Part shown: piece by piece, positions 25,262 through 39,000 of the stretch
Layout: every line of letters starts with the position of its first letter
Numbering within the stretch: the stretch's first letter is position 1
Source: Patagioenas fasciata
Taxonomy: Eukaryota; Chordata; Aves; Columbiformes; Columbidae
Length of the DNA stretch: 64,000 nucleotides
Direction of reading: 5' to 3'
Assembly: GCF_037038585.1 (NCBI RefSeq)
Contig: NC_092525.1
Coordinates: forward strand, 18,620,867 to 18,684,866
The notes under the pieces: generated by a model
Databases searched by the model: none
The model's input: only the letters and a program-made list of their open reading frames with translations
What the model was told of the DNA's origin: nothing
Program-made: the position numbers and the translations under genes

Positions 25262-25432
25262 TTAAAGCAAGACAAACTCCTCTGTACTGAATCTTTTTAA
25301 TCTTTTTTTTTCATCCTCAGAGAAAAGGTCATTTTCTTCATGGAGTGGACTGGAAGCAAAGTCATAGTCTCTAGAATGACCCTTCACAAAAGTAAACAAG
25401 GGATATTTCTCCTTAGATGAAGATTTCAGCAT
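25262..25432 (-). CDS. ATG4C: ATG4C coding exon 10 (last)
   Basis: Follows acceptor TTGTAG and begins [13 protein letters not shown], phase 0. It encodes residues 404-459, including GHSRDYDF and the acidic tail ending STEEFVLL, then TAA at 25262-25264. The stretch [14 protein letters not shown] differs from human in the middle, as expected for a surface tail. FVLL preceded by EE fits an LC3-interacting (LIR) core. Confidence 0.96.
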   Translation of the reverse strand: MLKSSSKEKYPLFTFVKGHSRDYDFASSPLHEENDLFSEDEKKRLKRFSTEEFVLL

Positions 25433-28400
25433 CTACAATGTAAAACACAGACAAATGTTAATTGGAAATGAAAAAATACAGTAAGTAGTGGTATGTATCT
25501 GATGATGACTGCAAAGTAAAAAAATACAGGTTTTATTTTTAGTATCATTGCATTGAAACAAAAGCATTGCACAATCTAAACATCCCGTTAAACATCTATT
25601 TCCATTTCTTTTTCAGGTAGCTGCTAATTTTATGCCTAACTCTGCATCTTCTTCCATCCTGATCAGCTCCATGTGCTGTTGGTTTCAGTGCAGCTGGAGC
25701 TCTTGGAGAAATATAAAACAACTCTACAAAATAATGAATGACCAAAGCACTCTCCTCTAGCGCAGGTATGAATTCTGTAGCAACTAAGCATCTCAGGGCA
25801 ATATTGTTATTGTAGGATCAGCATGGACAATAATCAATGTTTTTATGAAAAGTTTAAACACATACACCTATGTAAATAAGCCAATCAGCTATTTAATTCC
25901 AGGTATTATCAAACTACTAATAGCTGCGTAACTAGCGAGTACAGAAACAAAGATTAATGTGAATGTGATTTGGATGGAGTTTCACCAGTTGCTCCATTTG
26001 GGCCCTTGATTTCAGTTCCCTAATTTCTCTGTCACTGAATATATGGCTCATCAGGTGTATCCTCAAGTAGTAAAACCTGAATCTTTTCTCCCACTTCTTA
26101 TTGCCCATAAAAGCAGCGAGAACCTGAATTTTTTAGTCTACACAGGGCACACTGAGAGTCTACTGTGCTTTAAAAAGTGATTGCACTCAAATTGCAAATA
26201 AAGGGAAAAATAATGGAAAAGCAGGGAAAAACAAAGGTGAAGGACTGAAAGATCTTAGAATGTTTCTCAATTGTAGTTGTATATAAACTTTCCTCTATTT
26301 TCAAACGTACTGTGCCTGAAATATATTTATATAAAATAATATCACTAATATTAAAGAACTCCTATCTAAAATGCCAGGATAATAGCTTGGATCAGCCTTG
26401 CGTATTTTTACAACTTATGTTCAAAAAAAGAAATGTACTTAATCCCAAACTTGAAAAGAATGAAGAAAAAGAGAGAACTTTTAATGCAGTTGATTTTGTA
26501 ATTAGATAATTTTTACCATGTTATTACCTTCTTTCTTATACCTGATAGGATAGGAAAACAAAAAAGAATAGAAACTTCGCTATTTAAACTTTTGATATAT
26601 CGGTTGCTTAAGAACTTCTACTTCTTTAAATCTATTTTCTACCTCTCTGTGTAAGAATCAAAGAAAAAACTTCAGCATAAATGAATATCTACTAAAGTTT
26701 CTATTGTATGAAGTGTAAACATGTCTTTTTGGCTATAATACTAATACCACTTAACAGGGCATTCAAAATGCTCTACAAACATTCATTCTTTGCACTGTTG
26801 TAGTAACTGCTGTGGTTAGAACATTAATACTGTGACCTGCTGCTGCTGCTGCATCCTTTCATGGACTATTTTTTTAAAATGACAAAACACAGTTATTTGC
26901 TAATACAAACATAGTAATAACACTGTATTTCATACACTCACATGCTGTAATAACCAAGGGAAAAAAATCAATTACATTTGGACCTAAATGACCCTATGCC
27001 AGGGTTTTTGAAGTGGAAGGATTTGCTGGGCAATGCTTTGTTCCCCCCTTGTAAACACAGTGCTTTATATTTAAACGCCATCAGAAAGAGCACTTACACT
27101 AACAAGAAATAGACAATTTTGGCTTGATCAAATATGTCCATTTAGAAAAGGAAAGCCATCCCTGCGTCGGGCTGTGCGTTCTGCGCCCGGCAGGGCTGTC
27201 CCAGCGCAGGCACATTCCCATTTCACGAGTGCCACCTCGCGGGGCTGCCAGCGCCAGCCCGGCCCTCCATCCCACCCTCCTCATCGCCTCGCCAGCGCAA
27301 CCCGCGCTCTCCCGCGATCCACCTACTGCTGAAACGGGATGGGATGAACGGTTATCAGAGCAGCAATGAATACCGAGAAGAGAACGATGTCTGCGTAGAA
27401 GGGCAGAGCTGATTCTCTGCCTTTATCCGCCCGCAGCACACACGCTGTTCGGCTGAGGAATCCATTTGGTAACTTCCACACCTACCTTGGTTATTTCTTC
27501 AGAAGCCTTCTCAAAGTCCTGCACAGTTCTACAATAAAATCCTATTGTGCAGCTCGGATCCATTTTTTTGAATGACATCTTTTTGGGAGAAGGACAGTGG
27601 AATGACTGCAAGTTTCAAGATTAAAAAACATTAAATACATGGTTAAGTTTGAGAATGGTACAGACCAATGCACTTCCCCCACCCCGGCTTTAACATACAA
27701 TTGTATCCCTTGAATTAAAACTCTTTTGAAGTTCTATCTTCCAGCCTCCCCCAGCATTCAAGCAATCCCATTCTGTTCCACATGTATAAAACCTCCTGCT
27801 GTTTATTCGGTATTCCCACAACTTGCACGCAGCACCACGTTAGTTCGAAATCTGTCAAAGGTTTGCTGCTGAGCGCTACTTTATGAATATTCCCAAGGCA
27901 GAGGAGGTGAATGCTCTCCTGCAAATTGAATTTGTAACAGCTTTTGCACTATCTTACAATTACTGCTTTACTACCACCGCCCACTGCCCCTTCTCCTCCC
28001 CCAGCCTCTATAAAAAGACACAACAGAATAAACCAACCTCATGCATTTTCCTTCAGGTTAAAAACCCACAACAAACACAACAGCAAAACCACATTACAAT
28101 AATCCACAAGTAGGAAAAACCTCACAAACAACATGCTCTGCTTTATAAATGCTCTTTTCCTAATGTGAAATGTCTTCTCATGACAGATGATGCTGACAGT
28201 GCTGTGAACTATCAGGAGCTGTGGTAAAAGAACAAACAAACAAATACAAAAACCTTTCCTCACACTTGTGATTCACATTTTGAGAGAAAAGAAGTGTATG
28301 CTATCTACCGTGGTAATGCAGGAACTATAGTTTGGGTGAAGCTCAGTGTCTCATAACTGGAATTATTTCATCACCGCAGGCAGTCTCTGAAAGGTGATCC

Positions 28401-30058
28401 TTTTTATTCTGCTCCTAACACGCAGGACCACCTCTATTAAATCATTCACAATCCCACTATAACCGCTTGGTAACCAATGCTAACACTGCATCTGCACCGC
28501 ACCGCAACTGAGACCTCGCTGCACTGAAACACGGATTTGTTTTTCATGAACTTCCCCCAGCGATCGACATTCCCCAGGGAACGTTCTGCGCCGTTTCCTT
28601 TCCCATGTACGCGGAGGCCGCACACAGCTCAGCACCAGGACAGCTACTCACACAACAGCTACACCAGGATGGAGCAACACAGGCGAGTTGTTACCAACAC
28701 CAGTGAGTTCCCTCCTGCAATCTAGTTTGACTGTAGCAACAGCAATCCCGACAGGTGACATCAAGCAGGCTGGATATTAGAAACCTGTTTTATCTTTTTT
28801 TTTTTTGCCAATCAGAAGTCAGCGTACAGCAGACGACAGCACTACCTACCTAATCTGAGAGTATCCGTCTGTGTAATAGTTTTACATACTGAAGTATATT
28901 ATTCTTTACTTGTGATTACAAACCTGAGAAGTATTTCTCTTACACCTCTGCTAAAAAATATAAGCAAAGATGAGAAGTAATATTTGTACAAGATTGATTT
29001 TAGTCACTGTTTTTTTCTCCTAATTCTGTTCAAATTTTATATGCAGAAATTGTATTTTGAATATTCATTCTTGAGTCATCAAACACATAACCTGGATCCT
29101 GCCTTTCATACCACATCTCAGCAGCCCCATTGCGCTGCTCAGGGCAGTCGTCTTTACCGCTACACAAATCGCTGTACAACAAAGAGCAGCTTTTTCTTTT
29201 TTTCTGCTCCTGCAAACAAATGGATTCTGGAAGCCAATACAAAGTGGATTGATTTCCAACTTATTCTGGACAATTTGTCAATTTTGAAAATACTCCCTAC
29301 AGATAAATCTAACAAGCAACTATCCACACTAAGAAAGCAATTTCTGTTTACTTTTGACATTTCTGGACAAAGATATAATACTATTAAATGCACTAAGCAT
29401 TAAACTGCAATACATTTTCCGTCTGTAGAAAAGCATTAGGATGTGATCAAGCCAAGCTGGCAGCTAGCGTACTTTCAAAATACATTTTTAAACCTTATTA
29501 TTATTTGGAAATTCATATTAATACCAGCCTGCAGCACAATCTGGAGGATTAGTCATGGGAACAGAAACCAAAAAATGTGTATTTTTTTAGCCTGGCTACT
29601 GAGCTACAGTGTGACCTTAAGGGAGTCACTTCAGCTCTGCATCTCTGTGCCCTTCCCACCTTTCATCTGCCTTACCCAATTAAACTGTAAAATCTTCAGA
29701 AAAGGCACAGTGTTTTACTACAGTTATTAGCATAAAAGCAGCAAGGATCCCAGGTATAATCTTTGGCTGCTGCCACAACACGAATCGATAGAGCTGGGAC
29801 TCACCAGCGTTTCTTCCAAATATCTTACCAGGGTAAAGCTAAAGGCATCTCTAAAAAGAACTGAAGTTTCTTAGGATATTTTCTGATATATTTTGCTATG
29901 TTCCTTTTTAAAATTCAGAACCCTCTCATTTTCCAGAGAATCTTCTATATTACGTCATGCTAATTAAAGCATATTGTTAAACATAAATACTGAAAAATAT
30001 GGAGTGTTTGCTTTAAGTCAGCCCTAAGATTTAACATTAGCCCTGTACAACTCCTTTC

Positions 30059-30089
<31 letters not shown>

Positions 30090-33000
30090 CATATATGTAT
30101 GTACGTATAAGCACTTTTCCTAAATACTATTTGATGGTATTTTGATTAAGATATTGTGATGCACCTCAGGGTATGTTAATGGATCTTTCTTTTCCTAAGG
30201 ACAGGCCCATTGCAGTTCTCTCCAGTGCTCTCAGTGTAAGTTAACTCTTGGTTGCTACACAAACCAGAAGCCATGAGGATTCATTCCACACCACTGAATC
30301 ACATTCCAAGTGTCAACAGTCAATTAAAATCACCTACTTGGTTCTGCAGGCGTGACTTCCACTGTTTACAGGACTTACTTAAAGAATTCCACATTAAATA
30401 ACTAGTATTTCAGAGGTGGCAGAGATAAATACATATTCCTCTTCCTTTTTTACAGGTGATATGTTTTCTCTGAAGCTGTGTTTCCATCTTTAGGAGCATT
30501 TGACTGCTCAGAACACAGTGGCACGAGGAACCACTACCACTAACCCCTGTCCTGGAGCAGTTGATGGTGTCCTAAGCCAGGGATACAGCCAGAGAATTTC
30601 CACAGAGTGTAGAGTTGCTCCAGGGAGGCTGGAAGTTCATGTGGAAGTTGGACACAAGATCGGGAAGGAGAATTTGTCTGGATGGCACAGAGAACTTCTC
30701 CTGTGAGTACTGTGGCTATTGAATACACACTTCTGCAGCTGAGAATGTTTTCCCATGGTACTTGTAAATTGAGTTCTTTAATAGCCTCCTCTAGCTCTGT
30801 CTATTTTCAGTGCAAGTTATTTGGCAAGAGGTTAAAGAAAAGGGAAAACACTATTGTAAAAAAACAAAACAAAACAACAACAACAAAACCCACAAAAAAC
30901 CCCCACGCATGATATTTAAGACCTAGATGTAGCCTGAAAAGATTAACACGCTGCATCCAGATGCTCCCAGAAAGGAATAGGGGGGAATAAAGAACAAATG
31001 CAGCATGGACATTTCAGACCTGTCGGTTTCTTGGAAACCGCTATTCCATAAAGATAGCTTCATTAAAAATAATAATAAAAAAAATTAAAATAAACAGTTC
31101 TGAAGACCTGAATAAAATTCATCTGATCAACCACAAACCTCACCGATAAGCCTCAAAAATTTCCACTTGTATGAAGCTAAAAAAGTGACCCGCAAAGTTG
31201 TTAGGAGCAGAAGTTACATTTAAAATGATACCCACCTACTTCAATATAGAAATATTACAAATTCCTGAATAAAAACATCAGCAGATAAACCTACAGGAAC
31301 TCTGGTTCCAAACTGACAACTGACTCCTGCTATTGAATACTACAGCAATACTCTCCATGATGTTGATTGCAACTTGAATTTAAAATAAAATACAAAATGA
31401 CCAAAAGGACAAACTAACAAAAATCAGATTTATTTGGATTTGGTTAAGACCTCCAAACGTTGTCTGTTTTATTTGATGGAAGACTACTGAAGTGATCATA
31501 TCTTTTTGAGGTTTTCTTATCATTATAAAGAAACACACAAAGATTAATGAAGTAAAAATTAAAATCTCACATTGATTTTTTAAACTCTGGCCATTTTTGT
31601 TGATTATAGGCCTATAAAGAAGGGCAGAACTCTGATAAATAACATGTAACTGTAAAACCATAAAGATGCAGTTAGCTAGAACATCTCTAAATAATTAGTG
31701 TTTGATTCATATGGGAAGCAAACAGTGCCAGGTCTATATCCACACTACCTCAAGAGGGAAATCCTTTATGCTGACATCTACAAAAGATTGGCAGTAATGA
31801 GGATCCATGTAAATCAAACTGTCATCTACAAGGACAAAACAGAAGACAAGTAATTCAAAAAACACCTTATTATTACACTGCTTACAATCCAATTTCTATG
31901 CAGAACAGCTGAAAAAAAAAAAAGCCAGCAAGTAAGTGCTTGCCAGGCTGATCTTCATTGACTGAAGCACAGGTTTTTGCAGGACAGATTAACTTTTGCA
32001 TAATCAAATATGCTTGTATAAGCAGAATTTTTATAAAGTGATGAGACTGTCATTTAATTTTTGGTGATAAAATTACTTTTACAAACACACAATTATATTC
32101 TGGAGTTTGCATATGAAAAATGTATCATGCTACTTTATCCTGACAGGGAGAATATATTGCTTGTCATTTCAGCATCGACTAACACCACTTAAACCAGTAA
32201 AAAGTAAATACGTAAATAAGAACTGCCAGATAGTAACAGCAAAGGCTCCTGAAGTTTGGCGAAACAGATAAATTATGCCTTGTTTATGCAACAATGGAAA
32301 TTAAGTGTACATTTTACAGAATCCAATTACTATACGGGGTAAATGACAAATGACTGGACTTGAGTAGATATGATGAATTAATAAGGTACTCATTTTGCTA
32401 TTTTAATCATGCGATTTCCCACTGGTTCAATATTAACTTCCTAACTCTTAAAGAAAAATATTGAAGAGACATAACATATTAAAACACTAACCTTGAAATC
32501 CAGCAAAGTAATATGACTGCTTGGGTTTGCCACCAATAATACCAACACAATACTCAAGGCTTAAAATTCCCTATAAAGCAGAACATTAAATAATTAGGAG
32601 AGTATTAAACTGAATTAAAATATTTGCTTTTTCTTTACTATTTAGGCAAATGTATATATTTATATTTTTTTGAGACTAACTTAGTGATTTTCTGGGGCTT
32701 GACTCAATTTTCAGAAGCTTACAACTGACCAAAGGGATAACATACCACCAGATATTTCAGACAAAGTCCTCCCTTGTTATGTGATGCTCATACACTGAGA
32801 CAACCAGCAGTAGTGTTTTCAGGGAGGAGACAAAACGTAGTGTCATACAAGTTGAGTACAGGTTGCTTATTCAAAAGCTAGAGAAGTATTCAGATTTACA
32901 GAGTTCACATACATTTATAATACATTCTGTGGCCTGGGGGGCTCTCTTCTCTTTGCATTCAAATGTAAAAGTCTGTCTAGAGTAAGAACTTTTACATCAC

Positions 33001-36000
33001 GGGCAGAAATGCCAGTTGAAGCAAGAGTAATTACAGCTCTAAAAACAGCAGCTCAAAATATGGGAGAAGAAAGTGACACACAATGGACAACCCCATAAAT
33101 CTTACTGGATTTTGACTGGGAGGATAGAAGGATCGGAGCCATCAGCGCGTGGCAACTTGGAGAAAGAGATGTTGCAAATCCACCCAGCGAGAGTTAAGAG
33201 GGACATGGTGTGAAATACAGGAATCTTTTCAGCCTGGATGTGTGAAGGACAAAATCCACTGCTCCAGCCCCTGCAAAGCTGGGGCCACCAAGGACAGGGA
33301 GAGTTGGGACATGGGCCACAGTCCCACCAGTGCTGCCAGTGTATTCCTGGTCATTCCAATTGTAAGAGTTGGGTTCTGTAATCCCCATGTCCATGTTAGC
33401 ACACAAACCTAGTGGGTCTATCATTGCATATTAAAATGTTGATTTTATGGATATATCTTCTAGGGCTGGAGACAAGGATTTACCTGTTCACAGGGAATTT
33501 TGCCAAGGTGAGAACATTTCAGTAGTAGGATGGACTGAAATTCCTGTGTCCCTTACAGGGTCAGGATGCATCCCAGACAAGGACACCACAAAAAAAAAAA
33601 ATCAACCTTGTTCATGCCTCTGTTGGAAGAATTACTTAGCAAGGGGATGAAGAATGCAAGGAGGACGTTCCTCCTTCTCCCCCTTCAACCTATTTCTACT
33701 GTTCTTGCTTTCATGAGGTCCTGTTTCTTAACAGAAGATTTTGGTGAGTATTCAGCCTTCCCTTAACACAGTTCTCCATTAGTTACCCCACCAGCTCCAG
33801 CGGGAGCTGAATTTTGCCAGCACTGAGCACTTTGGAAAGCTGAGCCCACCTGTTGTAATGCAGTTGGAGCCAAAGACTATTAAATACTCTGAAAACTGAA
33901 CAGCCTTGACATGTCTATAAATCACAATAGTTTTCTTGTGGCACTAGACGAGTGTTGGGTCCCAAAATGTGGATGCTGGCCCAAACTGGGACACCAATCC
34001 AGAAGACTGGTTTCTGCAGGTTAAGAGAAAATGCTGCTTATTTAAAATACGAATGAGAAGGCCTTTTTAGAAAGTGCTTCTCCATGGTTGAGCATTCCAG
34101 AACATTGAGGCACATCAGAGGCAAAGGCTGAAACAGCAAAGGAGGACTTGTCCTCTGCCAGTGAAACCGAAAGGGAGCAAAGCTACTTAGAGTAATGAAT
34201 AACTGGTTAATCTCTGGGAATTTTCTTGTAAAAGTGAATTATAAAAAATTTATCCATTTTCATCCATAAATATAAAATACTTTGTAGAAATTACCTCTTG
34301 TACTACATTCTAAAATCTGCATTTTTAACTTAAATCCAGACCCCAAGAAATTTAGTCACTTCTTGTGAACACTCAAGATAGAGCCTGGAGTGACTAATAT
34401 CTGCAATTGAAATCCTTCTTATCACAGTTTCCCTTAGAACAGGCTGCAAAAGGCAGCACCAGGCGTCATAAATGAGCGGCAGAAATCACCCCGGCACTGT
34501 GTGTTTTCCTGGACATGACCAATTCAAAGGCTTTTTTTTTCAGCTAATATTGAAAATAAAATAAGGTTGCTGTAGATCAGGTCTGCAACTACAGGCTTAT
34601 CTTAGTTATGTTGTCAGAATTAATCAGAAAATAACAAAACCTTTCCAAAACTAACTCTCTGAAAATACAAGGAAAAAAATCAGGAGAGAAAAACAATTTA
34701 TTAGTTCATTACTAAAATAAAAGGCTTCATTACTCTGTCTTTCCGTGCCATTAAAAAGCAAACATATTTCCTAAAATTTTACAGAGAAGACACAGTCACA
34801 AAAAACCAAAGCAACAGACTCTCAAATTTTGTACATGCTACTCAGTTGTGGTATTTTAAAAATTAAACCAAGAATTTAAAGACAGAAAACCAGCAGCATG
34901 GAAAACAATAAAGCAGCAGGGCTGAGAACAATCTCTTCCCTAACAAAAGTTTTCTTGTGCTCCAGGCCAGGGTTTCCGTAGATCCTCAGGCATGAGCACC
35001 CTGAGCAGAAGCTCAGCTGAAAAAAGAAGACAGCACAGACCTTCCTCCCCTCTGCTTTCTTCTTGAGTTTTACTTTTTTCCCAGTTTGTTTTTATTTGTG
35101 TTCAGTGCTTCCAACTCCTCCATCGCCATCCTTAGAAATATTCATCCTAATGTCCCCATAGTGAAAAAACACTTCAAGCAGCGACTAAAGATATCAAAAA
35201 ATTCTAAGCCTTCTCTTAAGGGGAAGAAAAAGGCAAAAGAAGATGGGAAGAACATACAAGCAACAACCTTAAACCATCTGACATTTAAGAAAATAAGAAA
35301 CAGAATAAGAAATTTGGTATATTTATATTTTAAAATGCTGACTGATACTTAATACAGGACAACTCTAATAGCATATGTAAGTGAATTACCATTTGTAATT
35401 TGAGCCACTGCATTAATGTCTTTTCAGGCAGCTACTTTAGGAGCAGGACAGTTATCGCTGCTTTACCACGGGACATCATGTGCTCTGCAATTATGTCTGA
35501 TCTTGTAATAGGGAAATTTAAAATCTGTAAAGTCAAACTTTACAACCTTCAACTGTAAAATCACTACCACACATTTAATAGGTAGAAAATTACCATCATG
35601 AAGTCGCTTTTCATATCACCTAGTGCTACAATTTGAAAAATGATTGAACTCTTATTTCATACCTTTACAAACTCTAAGTAGTCCATGTTTGTTCTCTCAC
35701 CACCAAGTCTCACGGGAACTAATATAATTACAGCTTTTGTGTCTGTTTCTCCAGAATCCATAAAAGAGCACTGTCTGTCAATAACATCTGAACTATAGAC
35801 TGAAAGGAGACACACGAAAATATTAATATTTAAAATATAACCGCTGGCTTTTGCAAAGACACACCTGCAACATGTGATCACTTGGTTTGACAAACTAAAA
35901 CTACAGTCCTTCCAAATATTACTGTCCTCCTGAAATGTAACTCTTGAGTGACTCATGAAAACAGTGGTATTCCTCCTTATTTTCAGCAATATTTTGTCAT

Positions 36001-39000
36001 GTGCTGCTGCTGAGATAAGCTACATTGTCAGGAAAATGCAGAAGGGTAGGTTAGTAGAAAACCAAGAAATATTTATTCACTTGATAAAAACTTCTAAAAG
36101 GAGTAATTTAAAACTTGAAAGCCTGTAACTAACAGAAACATCTATATGTTAAAGGAAAAAAAAAAGACAAATTATTTAATAAATACTCAAGTTTGTTGTC
36201 TAAAGTTCATACAACACAGTCACTGAAAACGAGTTAAAAGACTTAATGTGGTATTACTGCTTAGGCCTTCCAAACCAAGAGAGATGTGAAAAATCATCAC
36301 CAGAACAAAAAACAAAAAAATTAATAGCATTTTTAAAGTTTCCACTGTCATTTTAAGTCAGGTGAAACTGGTTTGTAGCGTAGGATTAAATAATATCTCT
36401 TTAAAACCAGTTTGATCAAATACCAGGGATGTCGGTCTCATCTTTCCTATCCAGAGATGGGTTACAACATAACCAAAATTTCCAGCATCTGAACACAGCT
36501 ACCAAATTAATACATTGTGCTTAGATTTGAAAGACTATAGACCTTAGTGTAAAGTTACAGCACACATTTTGTTTACATTGTCATCGTTTTCTGCTCTTGA
36601 ACATGCAGAGCTCTAAGCTCCTCTGCCTGTTATTGATTATTTAAAATACCACGTTGGAGCAGAAGAAAGGTCACGCTGACTCTGGTTCACTGTCCTGCTC
36701 ATAGCTCTGAACTCGAAATAAAAATGACTTCTTACTATTCTGAGAGACTGGGGCAGTGGTTTTATTTCCTCTAGAAAAATGCGTAAAAGAGAATCCTGTG
36801 ATGCAAAAGACACATAAAAATGTAACTAACAAATCTACTCTAACTGAACTGAATTTATTTTCATTGTTTGTTTGTTTTTTTAATAAGATAGGGAAGTTCT
36901 TAAATACAAAATAGAAAGTTACAACAGGCAGATAAGAAAAAGTTATCCTGCTGGATGTGGAATTCAACTGTAAGATACCAAACAAGTGATGTATGAAGTT
37001 TCAAATTGTGATGCCTGATTCTCCAACAGAACAAACATCTGCATACATCAAGAATCCCTTTGTCTACATGATGTCAATTATGCGGAGCCATTTCTGAGTT
37101 ATTTTTATCCATTAGAGCTCTATTGGTAAGTGCTTACTGAAAGGTGTAAGAAGCATCTAAAATATTTGCAAAAGAAAGACAGAATCACATTTACCTGTAC
37201 AATCCTGAGCAACATAGACAGTTACTCCTTGTAGCTCAGGGTCTCTTGCTTCTTCAACAGCTTTTCTAAGTACAAACACAAAACTATTAAACTCCTCTCT
37301 GATTTTAAAGAAATTAACAGTAAGGAAACATAAATAATTTGATTTTTAGAAAGAGGTTCATTTTAATGGTTTGTTGTTATTTTTTGCGGGGGGCAGGGAG
37401 GGGTTGCGGTTTTGGTTGTGTTTTTTGTGTTGTTTCATTTCATTCAAGACACCTTTAATTCCTGATAAATACAGATGTGGGGGGGTTGGTTTGTTATTTT
37501 AAACACTGGCTACCAAGATTCATCATACATGGCAACATTTTTCTGAAGCAAAGATGACAATGATTGGCTACTTACAAGAAATAATGAAAACCACAAAAAA
37601 AAAGCCCAAAGAAACACATCAGCTTACAATGAAATTCATATTCACTACCTAATTTCTTTCTGTTTATAACTCTTTTGGGGTAATAAAAACTAAATTTGCT
37701 GATAAAAATATTATTTTCAACTTGATAGATCTCTTTAGTTGACCTCAGTTGATGTAACTAGGCACAGATTAGCACCTCATGTCTATGGAAATAAAGGCTA
37801 GCACATAAAAAGCTGTAAGGCTTCACCAAAACTTTGAAAAAGATAATGTCAGTATTAGGCTATCCTCAAAAGAGTAAGACTAATGGACCTAAAGACTAAA
37901 AAGAAAATGCATGTCGATAGACTGAAGCATGATCATCAGTCAAGGACAACATTTGTGAAGAAATAAAACTGTTCAAAATAGAAGATTAGCCTTTGACTTC
38001 ACCACACACTTGCATTAAATGGTCACTATCCCTTTATTTCACAATATATTTTGAGGAATAGTTTAATACAGTCATTCTCAAGTTATGAGAGCTATACATT
38101 GTTAGTGCTGCTGTAGGAGAGAAAGGACATCTTGGAAAGGAAACCTTTGCAGTGCTGGAAATCACCAGCAGGTTTGTGTTGAATGGAATTCTGGACCAAA
38201 TCCCACCCCACTCCCCTTAGCTAAAGGGGCTACTGCAATTTAAAGCAAGCAAAAAGAATTCTGAAAATTCCTATCATCAGAAAAAAATAGAAAACAACAC
38301 ATAAATAACCTCTCACGTCACTCTGTGCATTTGCACATGTGCACACATGCACAGCTGGTTACTTCAGTACAGATTCACTTTAGATTAATAAACTTCTATA
38401 CCAAGTATCAAATTCTTCTATTGATGTGTATGTAGATAAATGTATGAACTTTGGCTTCTGCTCCTTAAATGACTTATTAGTCATTCAGTTTATCGGTAAA
38501 CTGGAATTTACTAAGAACATAAGCATAAAAAAATCCAAACCAACCCAAAACTTGCTAATATTCAAAGAAATCTCATATAAAGGCACATAATATGGAGAAA
38601 TTTGACTTTCGACTCTTTTTTTTAACCGCACTGAATGTCACAGACCCTTTACTTTTACTGTGATATAATTATAATATTAATAGTCCCATACATTTACAGT
38701 TTCACAAGAATTTGATATGTGCAAAGAAATGCTGAAAACATCAATTTTAGCTCTGACATTTCATTACACTATCAGTACATTACAGCCCCCAGGTTACAGT
38801 GAAAAAAAAAAAAAATCTATAATGTTATGCATGTTCCAAGGTTGAAAGAGTGGTTAGTTTTTAGAACATTTCATTAAATGCAGTTCTACTTAAAACCCCA
38901 GGTTTGGGAGAGATACTTGGGAGTCCTACTGCCCAAAGTACAGGAAATCAGGAAAAATCTCTAGAATTGCTACTAACACGGACATTTTACAAAGCCAATA

